DNA of 19,432 nt, from assembly GCA_963609975.1 (NCBI GenBank), contig CAVDMD010000036.1, positions 1 to 19,432 on the forward strand. The letters run 5' to 3'. This DNA comes from UMGS973 sp963609975. Lineage in GTDB: Bacteria > Bacillota > Clostridia > Peptostreptococcales > Anaerovoracaceae. Position 1 is the first letter of the stretch. The number at the start of each line of letters is the position of its first letter. Shown piece by piece: positions 14,668 through 19,432 of the stretch. The notes beneath the pieces are model-generated. The model saw only the letters and a program-made list of their open reading frames with translations, was not told the DNA's origin and searched no databases. Made by a program: the position numbers and the translations under genes.

Positions 14668-16434
14668 CTATACCTCCTTAATTGCATCAAACGGGCATAC
14701 CTGACTGCATACGCTGCAGCCTGTGCAGCTTGCCTCATCAATAGTTACTGTTTCGCCTGTATAGATTGCAGGGCAGCCTGTTTTGGAGCACATACCGCAT
14801 TTTTTGCATTTGTCCTGATCAACTTCGCATTTTTTAGGGTCAAGGTCGTATTCAGCTCTGTCCTGCGCCGAGAATTTTTTGAGAACGCAAGGCCACTTTG
14901 TAATTATAACGGTAGGCTCTGTCTTGGCTATGGCCTCATCAAGAGCCCTGTCAACCTCATCAAGCCTGAGAGGGTTTACAATATATATATTATTGTCTTT
15001 AACTCCTATAGCTCTGCACAGTGCCGGAATATCAACCTCTGTGGTTTCATCACCCATAAGAGTATAGCCTGTGCCCGGATTCTGCTGGTGACCTGTCATG
15101 CCTGTAATTCTGTTGTCTAAGATTACCGACACGCTGTCGGATTTGTTGTATACTGCATCTATCAGGCTTGTGATTCCCGAATGGAAAAATGTCGAATCAC
15201 CCAGACACGCAACAACCTTGGTATCTGCGTGAGCCATTTTGTATGCCTGCGCCGCTCCGTGGCCTGTGCTGATGGAGCCTCCCATGCAGAAAGTGGTATC
15301 TATCGCATTGAGAGGAGCTGCAGAGCCCAAAGTATAGCACCCTATATCTCCTGTTATCATTACGTTTTTTTTCTTTGAAAGCGCGTAGAAAAATCCTCTG
15401 TGAGGGCAGCCTGCGCAGAGTGTAGGAGGTCTTACAACCGCTGCTGTTTCGGCTTTCATTGTTTCGGCTTTGGTGCCGAAAAAGGCTTCTCTGACAATAT
15501 CAGGATTAAGCTCGCCGTATTTAGGCACCCTGTTCTTGCCTGTGCAGTCAATGCCTGCTGCTCTGAGGCTGTTTTCGAGGTAAGGATCCATCTCCTCTAT
15601 AACATATACTGTATCTACTTTAGAGGCAAATTCTCTGACAAGATCCATAGGCATAGGGAATGTCATCCCCAGCTTCAGATATGATGCATCCTCTCCGAAA
15701 ACCTCTCTGGCATACTGATACGAAACACCGCTTGTAACAATGCCTATCCTGGTGTCATGGTACTCTGCCCTGTTGATATCGCAGTGGTTTGCGTACTCGG
15801 TCATAGCTGCAAGTCTGTCCTCCAGATCAGCTCTTCTTACCTTGGCGTTTGCAGGTGTCGAAACGAATTTTCTGATATTCTTCTGATATGGTATGTATGC
15901 TGCTTCGTGTCTGTCTGCAAGTTCTACTATACCCTTGCTGTGACAGACTCTTGTTGTCATATGCAAAAGCACCGGTATATCGAATTTCTCTGACAGCTCA
16001 AGACCGAGCTTTGTAAATTCCTTGGCCTCCTGGCTGTCTGAAGGATTGAGCATCAGAAGTCTTGCGGCCGCCGCATAGTTTCGGTTGTCCTGCTCGTTTT
16101 GTGAGCTGTGCATACCCGGGTCGTCAGCGGATACTATCACCATACCGCCTGTTACTCCTGTATATGCAAATGTGAATATAGGGTCTGCTGCCACGTTAAC
16201 TCCCACGTGCTTCATGGCCGCAAGAGATCTGACTCCCGCAACGGAAGCGCCTATTGCCGCTTCTACCGCTACTTTCTCATTGGGAGCCCACTCTGAATAT
16301 ATATCTTTTTTGTATTGAGGCATATTCTCAAGTATCTCTGTACTTGGTGTGCCCGGATAAGCCGAAGCAAAAACAAGTCCGCCTTCCCATGCGCCTCTTG
16401 CAACGGCTTCGTTTCCTGTCATAATTGCTTTCAT
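14668..16434 (-). CDS. iorA: Indolepyruvate ferredoxin oxidoreductase, alpha subunit
   Basis: The 588-residue thiamine-diphosphate enzyme has an N-terminal pyrimidine-binding domain (GNEAVARGAWEGGLVFASAYPG), a central domain, and a TPP domain with LCAGCPHRGFF, GDIGCYTLG and the GDSTFFHSG...DNRITGMTGHQ motif. Two C-terminal 4Fe-4S motifs follow: Cys543, 546, 549, 554 (the last spacing has four residues, as in other IorA) and Cys570, 573, 576, 580. It converts indole-, phenyl- and hydroxyphenylpyruvate to aryl-acetyl-CoA and can run backward in some anaerobes. GGAGGA lies 6 bases before the ATG. With iorB and the aminotransferase it forms a three-gene operon. Confidence 0.95.
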   Translation of the reverse strand: MKAIMTGNEAVARGAWEGGLVFASAYPGTPSTEILENMPQYKKDIYSEWAPNEKVAVEAAIGASVAGVRSLAAMKHVGVNVAADPIFTFAYTGVTGGMVIVSADDPGMHSSQNEQDNRNYAAAARLLMLNPSDSQEAKEFTKLGLELSEKFDIPVLLHMTTRVCHSKGIVELADRHEAAYIPYQKNIRKFVSTPANAKVRRADLEDRLAAMTEYANHCDINRAEYHDTRIGIVTSGVSYQYAREVFGEDASYLKLGMTFPMPMDLVREFASKVDTVYVIEEMDPYLENSLRAAGIDCTGKNRVPKYGELNPDIVREAFFGTKAETMKAETAAVVRPPTLCAGCPHRGFFYALSKKKNVMITGDIGCYTLGSAAPLNAIDTTFCMGGSISTGHGAAQAYKMAHADTKVVACLGDSTFFHSGITSLIDAVYNKSDSVSVILDNRITGMTGHQQNPGTGYTLMGDETTEVDIPALCRAIGVKDNNIYIVNPLRLDEVDRALDEAIAKTEPTVIITKWPCVLKKFSAQDRAEYDLDPKKCEVDQDKCKKCGMCSKTGCPAIYTGETVTIDEASCTGCSVCSQVCPFDAIKEV

Positions 16435-16465
16435 CGTAATTCCTCCGTTCCTTGGTATGTAATCA

Positions 16466-16494
16466 ATTATATATCAAAAAAGGCCTCCTGACAA
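16466..16494 (-). promoter_or_regulatory. Promoter of the ior operon, inside the lexA terminator
   Basis: On the minus strand TTGTCA (16494-16489, 5 of 6) is followed after 17 bases by a perfect TATAAT (16471-16466). The -35 covers the terminator loop and the spacer covers its 3' arm and T run. The start would be near 16459, a leader of about 25 bases to iorA. Confidence 0.75.
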
Positions 16495-16501
16495 GAAGGC
16501 C
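16476..16501 (-). terminator. Rho-independent terminator of lexA
   Basis: The minus strand has GGCCTTCT (16501-16494), loop TGTC, AGGAGGCC (16489-16482), then six T (16481-16476). The stem has eight pairs including one G-T wobble. It begins 14 bases after the lexA stop. Confidence 0.9.
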
Positions 16502-16515
16502 CGAAACTGCTGTCT

Positions 16516-17145
16516 CTAAAAGTATCTGAATACGCCCTTGACCTTGCCCAGTATTGTAACATCATTTACAATAATAGGACTCATCGAAGGGTTTTCAGGC
16601 TGCAGCCTGATATGATCTCCCTCATTGTAAAAGGTTTTCACTGTAGCTTCGCTTTCGAAGCCGTCAACCATGGCAACAACTATATCTCCGTTCCTGACAT
16701 CGTGATTCTCCTCGACCAGTATATAGTCGCCGTCAAATATGCCTGCCTCAATCATACTGTCGCCTTTGACAGTGAGCATAAAATTGGTGCCCTTGCCCAT
16801 AAATCTGGCGGGAAGCGGAAAAGTATCCTCAATATTCTCCTCTGCAAGAATAGGTGTGCCTGCAGCCACCCTGCCTACCATGGGAATATCGACTATGTCG
16901 GTTCTCTCGGTATACCGGCTCTTCTCTTTGGGGTCTGCAACAACCATAAGCGCTCTCGGCTTTGAAGGATCCTTGATCAGAAGTCCCTGTCTGACAAGGC
17001 TCTCAATGTCCTTGTGGACTGTCGATGTGGATTTGATCTCAAGGTTGTCGCAAATCTCACGCACAGTCGGCGGATAACCCTTGGTGCGGATCTGAGTCTT
17101 CATATATTTAAGAATCTTCTGTTCGCGTTCTTTGATATTTGCCAT
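16516..17145 (-). CDS. lexA: SOS repressor LexA
   Basis: The 209-residue SOS repressor has an N-terminal winged helix (about 25-60, YPPTVREICDNLEIKSTSTVHKDIE) and a C-terminal S24 latent protease. Self-cleavage is expected at Ala95-Gly96 in GRVAAGTP. The catalytic pair is Ser130 in VKGDSM and Lys170 in SEATVK. RecA filaments on damaged DNA trigger the cleavage. AAGGAGGGTG stands 7 bases before the ATG. It is a single-gene unit with its own promoter and terminator, and a candidate LexA box in front suggests autoregulation. Confidence 0.97.
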   Translation of the reverse strand: MANIKEREQKILKYMKTQIRTKGYPPTVREICDNLEIKSTSTVHKDIESLVRQGLLIKDPSKPRALMVVADPKEKSRYTERTDIVDIPMVGRVAAGTPILAEENIEDTFPLPARFMGKGTNFMLTVKGDSMIEAGIFDGDYILVEENHDVRNGDIVVAMVDGFESEATVKTFYNEGDHIRLQPENPSMSPIIVNDVTILGKVKGVFRYF

Positions 17146-17174
17146 TGTTCACCCTCCTTACTGATGTTAGATAT

Positions 17175-17203
17175 ATCTTAACACACAACTTCAGCAAAGT
17201 AAA
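17175..17203 (-). promoter_or_regulatory. Promoter of lexA
   Basis: On the minus strand TTTACT (17203-17198, 4 of 6) is followed after 17 bases by TAAGAT (17180-17175, 4 of 6). It is moderate in strength and overlaps the LexA-box candidate at its -35. Confidence 0.55.
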
Positions 17204-17212
17204 CAGATGTTC
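17201..17212. promoter_or_regulatory. Candidate LexA (SOS) box
   Basis: The minus strand reads GAACATCTGTTT, one base off the Bacillus-type core GAAC-N4-GTTC. It overlaps the -35 of the lexA promoter, the expected place for autorepression. Confidence 0.6.
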
Positions 17213-17220
17213 AGAACTTT

Positions 17221-18417
17221 TTATTTGTTTACGAGAAGTTTTTTGATGCCCTGCTCAAGTCCCGACAGTGTAAGCGGAAACATCGGGAACACCTCTGCTA
17301 TCTGTGCCAGAGTTGTACGTCCGTAAACATACTCCCAGTCTCCCTTGGGAACAGGATTCAGCCATATCTGTTTTTTGTATCTTCTCTTGAATTTGTTGAG
17401 CCATACTATTCCCGGCTCGTCATTGTAAAGGCCTATTACGGAGTTGCCTCCTTTTCTTGACAGTTCAGACGGCGCCATGCACGCATCTCCTACAAATATA
17501 ACCTTGTAGTCGCTGTCAAGGTTTCGCAGTACCCAGTTGGTGTCAATCCACTCGTTTCTCTTGCACTTAGGTGTCGTGTAGAGCTGATCGTATATGCAGT
17601 TGTGGAAATAGTACACCTTGAGGTCCTTGAAATGATTTGCTTTTCTTATTGCCTGGAACAGCTTGTTGCACAGCCTGCTGTACATAAGCATTGAGCCGTC
17701 GGAGTCAATAAGCAGCAGCACCTTCACAGTGTTTTTTCTCGGTCTTTCAAATACCAGCTTGAGTCTGCCCGCATTGTCGGATGTTTCATCAATAGTCGCA
17801 TCTATATCAAGCTCTGTCTTGGGTGCGTCGATTTTGGATGAATACTGGCGCAGCTTCCTGAATGCCATCTGAAACTGGCGTATATCCAGTATAGTATCAT
17901 CTCTGAAATCAGAGAAGTGTCTGTCGCCTGCAATCTGAACGGCGTTTTTGTGCCTGCTCTCTCCGCCTGTCCTGATACCTCTTTCGTGGTATCCGCTGTT
18001 GCCCATGGTGGATGTGCCGCCTGTACCTATCCAGTAATTGCCGCCGTCATGGCGCTCTTTTTGCTCCTCGATACGCTCGTGGAATATCCGCACAAGCTCG
18101 TCAAAATCGCGAAGGAAATCGTCAAGCATGGTCTTGTCATTGATATCCTTGACCTTGACATCCTCGCTGAGCCATTTCCAGAATTCCTCCGGCAGATCCT
18201 CCTGCGCAGCCACGTCTTTGAAATATTCTGCAAAGACCATATCAAATTTATCGTATTCGGTTTCGGATTTAATCAGAACACTTCTGCAAAGCTGATAGAA
18301 TTTCATAAGCGAGCCCTGTGCAAGTCCCTTGTCCAGAGCCTCAATCAGCATCATCCATTCGTTGATGGTAACATCGACACCTCTTGCCCTTAACAGGTAA
18401 AAAAAGTCTAAAAACAC
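17221..18417 (-). CDS. CoxE-like von Willebrand factor A domain protein
   Basis: The 398-residue product has an alpha-helical N-terminal part (1-120), a Gly/Thr-rich linker motif (125-149, GGNYWIGTGGTSTMGNSGYH) and a C-terminal vWA domain. The metal-binding motif at 238-242 is DSDGS, where the canonical form is DxSxS, so Asp240 replaces the first Ser. VIFVGDACM and GIVWLNK appear later. The start is GTG (18417-18415), with AGAGGTGG upstream; an ATG at 18419 is out of frame. It lies one base after the MoxR-type ATPase gene, and such ATPase-vWA pairs act together as chaperone-like machines on metalloproteins or other clients. The client is unknown; no cofactor-assembly gene is next to it. The protein has no membrane segment. 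Confidence 0.85.
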   Translation of the reverse strand: MFLDFFYLLRARGVDVTINEWMMLIEALDKGLAQGSLMKFYQLCRSVLIKSETEYDKFDMVFAEYFKDVAAQEDLPEEFWKWLSEDVKVKDINDKTMLDDFLRDFDELVRIFHERIEEQKERHDGGNYWIGTGGTSTMGNSGYHERGIRTGGESRHKNAVQIAGDRHFSDFRDDTILDIRQFQMAFRKLRQYSSKIDAPKTELDIDATIDETSDNAGRLKLVFERPRKNTVKVLLLIDSDGSMLMYSRLCNKLFQAIRKANHFKDLKVYYFHNCIYDQLYTTPKCKRNEWIDTNWVLRNLDSDYKVIFVGDACMAPSELSRKGGNSVIGLYNDEPGIVWLNKFKRRYKKQIWLNPVPKGDWEYVYGRTTLAQIAEVFPMFPLTLSGLEQGIKKLLVNK

Positions 18418-18418
18418 A

Positions 18419-19252
18419 TTACCACCTCTTTAATGAATAACCTTTCTCTTTGATTTCACGCATTACTTCTATATCTTCGTTTTTCTTGAGAAGCACGCCT
18501 ACATACGGAATTTCATCTACTATCTTTTTGATGTCAACTCCGCTTATAATCAGAGCCTGTATCCAGTCTAAAAGCTCTGACGTCGACGGTTTTTTCTGAA
18601 GCTCGTTCATATCTCTTAATGAATAGAACGCCTCCATCGCCTGCTCAACGAGTTTTTTGTCTATATCGCCGTAATGAGCGTGAACTATCTCTGTCATCTT
18701 GTCTCTGTCAGGGAATTCGATATAGTGGAATATGCATCTTCTTAAAAACGCGTCAGGAAGCTCCTTCTCTGCGTTTGATGTGATAATAACTATAGGTCTT
18801 GTCTTTGTTTTGATGGTTTCTTTTGTTTCGTTGATATAAAACTCCATCTTGTCAAGCTCCCAGAGCAGGTCGTTAGGAAATTCGAGGTCTGCCTTGTCGA
18901 TTTCGTCTATCAGAAGCACGCACTGTTTTTCTGATGTAAAAGCCTCTCCGAGTTTGCCTAATCTGATATACTGTCTGATGTCTGCAACATCACCCTCGCC
19001 AAACTGGCTGTCATAAAGTCTCTGCACAGTATCATAAAGATACAGACCGTCCTGCGCCTTGGTTGTTGATTTGATGCTCCATATAACAAGCTCCATGCCA
19101 AGCGACTCTGCTATTGCTTCCGCAAGCATTGTTTTGCCTGTACCCGGCTCTCCCTTGATAAGCAAAGGCTTCTGCAGTGCCATTGCAACGTTTACCGAAT
19201 TCAAAAGTTCTTCTCCAGCTATATATTTGCTGCTTCCTTCAAATTTGTTCAT
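18419..19252 (-). CDS. MoxR-type AAA+ ATPase
   Basis: The 277-residue AAA+ ATPase has Walker A GEPGTGKT (34-41), Walker B VLLIDEID (112-119), sensor 1 Asn160 in IITSNAEKELPDAFLRRC and an arginine pair at 171-172. The short, single-domain form without extra domains fits the MoxR group. It probably forms a ring that remodels a client recruited by the adjacent vWA protein. AGGAGG lies about 6 bases before the ATG. It is the first gene of its two-gene operon. Confidence 0.9.
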   Translation of the reverse strand: MNKFEGSSKYIAGEELLNSVNVAMALQKPLLIKGEPGTGKTMLAEAIAESLGMELVIWSIKSTTKAQDGLYLYDTVQRLYDSQFGEGDVADIRQYIRLGKLGEAFTSEKQCVLLIDEIDKADLEFPNDLLWELDKMEFYINETKETIKTKTRPIVIITSNAEKELPDAFLRRCIFHYIEFPDRDKMTEIVHAHYGDIDKKLVEQAMEAFYSLRDMNELQKKPSTSELLDWIQALIISGVDIKKIVDEIPYVGVLLKKNEDIEVMREIKEKGYSLKRW

Positions 19253-19277
19253 GTGTCCTCCTAAAATTCATATCAGA

Positions 19278-19308
19278 AGTGCTTCTTATCCTGCGTGGGA
19301 TCAGCACT
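19278..19308 (-). other. Two-part hairpin in the MoxR gene leader
   Basis: AGTGCT (minus 19308-19303) pairs with AGCACT (19283-19278). Inside, ATCC (19301-19298) pairs with GGAT (19291-19288) around a CACGCA loop. It would lie in the 5' leader between the candidate promoter and the ribosome binding site. No T run follows, so it is not a terminator. I recognise no RNA family. Confidence 0.4.
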
Positions 19309-19367
19309 CAAAAATCGCTAATGTACTGATAATCTGTTCAACATATATATTTGCACATCAACTATAT

Positions 19368-19376
19368 AGTATACCA
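19368..19376 (-). promoter_or_regulatory. Candidate extended -10 promoter of the MoxR-vWA operon
   Basis: The minus strand reads TGGTATACT, an extended -10 (TGn then TATACT, 5 of 6). The -35 position holds TGGTGT, a poor match. The leader would be about 110 bases. Confidence 0.4.
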
Positions 19377-19432
19377 CAACATCAAAGAAAACACCACAGT
19401 TTCAGGCAAAATAACAGCCTGTTTTGCTCCGC

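Noticed and set aside
18415..18419. ATG at 18419-18417 as the vWA gene start
   Set aside because: It is out of frame and stops after three codons; the overlapping GTG at 18417 is in frame.
19396..19432. Hairpin-like GCAAAA/TTTTGC repeat at the right edge
   Set aside because: It is A+T rich, short, has no T run after it on the minus strand, and is cut by the window end.
1..19432. CRISPR arrays, tRNA or rRNA genes, transposases, phage or defence genes
   Set aside because: I saw no direct repeats with spacers, cloverleaf-type sequences or characteristic protein motifs.

Overview
The window reads as a chromosomal segment of a low-to-moderate GC, anaerobic Firmicute of the class Clostridia. The reasons are strong GGAGG-type ribosome binding sites, many TAATG/ATGA gene junctions, FabK instead of FabI, a ferredoxin-dependent indolepyruvate oxidoreductase (an oxygen-sensitive enzyme type), a Gram-positive LexA with a Bacillus-type SOS box, and a SpoIID-like/peptidoglycan-binding protein. 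The genus cannot be fixed from this sequence. All 17 supported genes lie on the minus strand, so transcription runs from right to left.

Layout, in transcription order. (1) 19252-17221: a MoxR-type AAA+ ATPase and a CoxE-like von Willebrand A protein, an ATPase/metal-ion-binding partner pair of unknown client. (2) 17145-16516: lexA with its own promoter, an SOS-box candidate and a clear terminator. (3) 16434-12899: iorA, iorB and a class I aminotransferase, predicted to move aromatic amino acids to arylpyruvates and on to aryl-acetyl-CoA (or the reverse). Its promoter is built into the lexA terminator. (4) 12898-12491: a gene-free interval with two strong inverted repeats and an arginine-type promoter carrying ArgR-box-like sites. 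(5) 12490-8278: argC-argJ-argB-argD, the acetyl-cycle route from glutamate to N-acetylornithine/ornithine, closed by a terminator. 805 bases inside argD are unsequenced (N). (6) 8116-2429: acpP-fabK-fabD-fabG-fabF-fabZ-fabF2, a compact type II fatty acid synthesis operon. It is read from a near-consensus promoter with a perfect 8-3-8 palindrome at the predicted start of transcription. It lacks fabH and the acetyl-CoA carboxylase genes. (7) 2368-1: a beta-sandwich protein, a SpoIID-like protein with three peptidoglycan-binding modules, and a second peptidoglycan-binding protein that runs off the left edge. None has a visible signal peptide.

The metabolic genes are conventional. The parts most worth a second look are the regulatory joints (the palindrome at 8176-8194, the terminator/promoter overlap at 16466-16501, the terminator arm holding a ribosome binding site at 2376-2419), the structured interval at 12756-12881, the split peptidoglycan-binding genes at the left end, and the fabZ-fabF2 pair, which recalls the FabN/FabO pair for unsaturated fatty acid synthesis. 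I saw no CRISPR array, tRNA, rRNA, transposase, phage gene or defence system, and no clear evidence of an undescribed multi-gene system.
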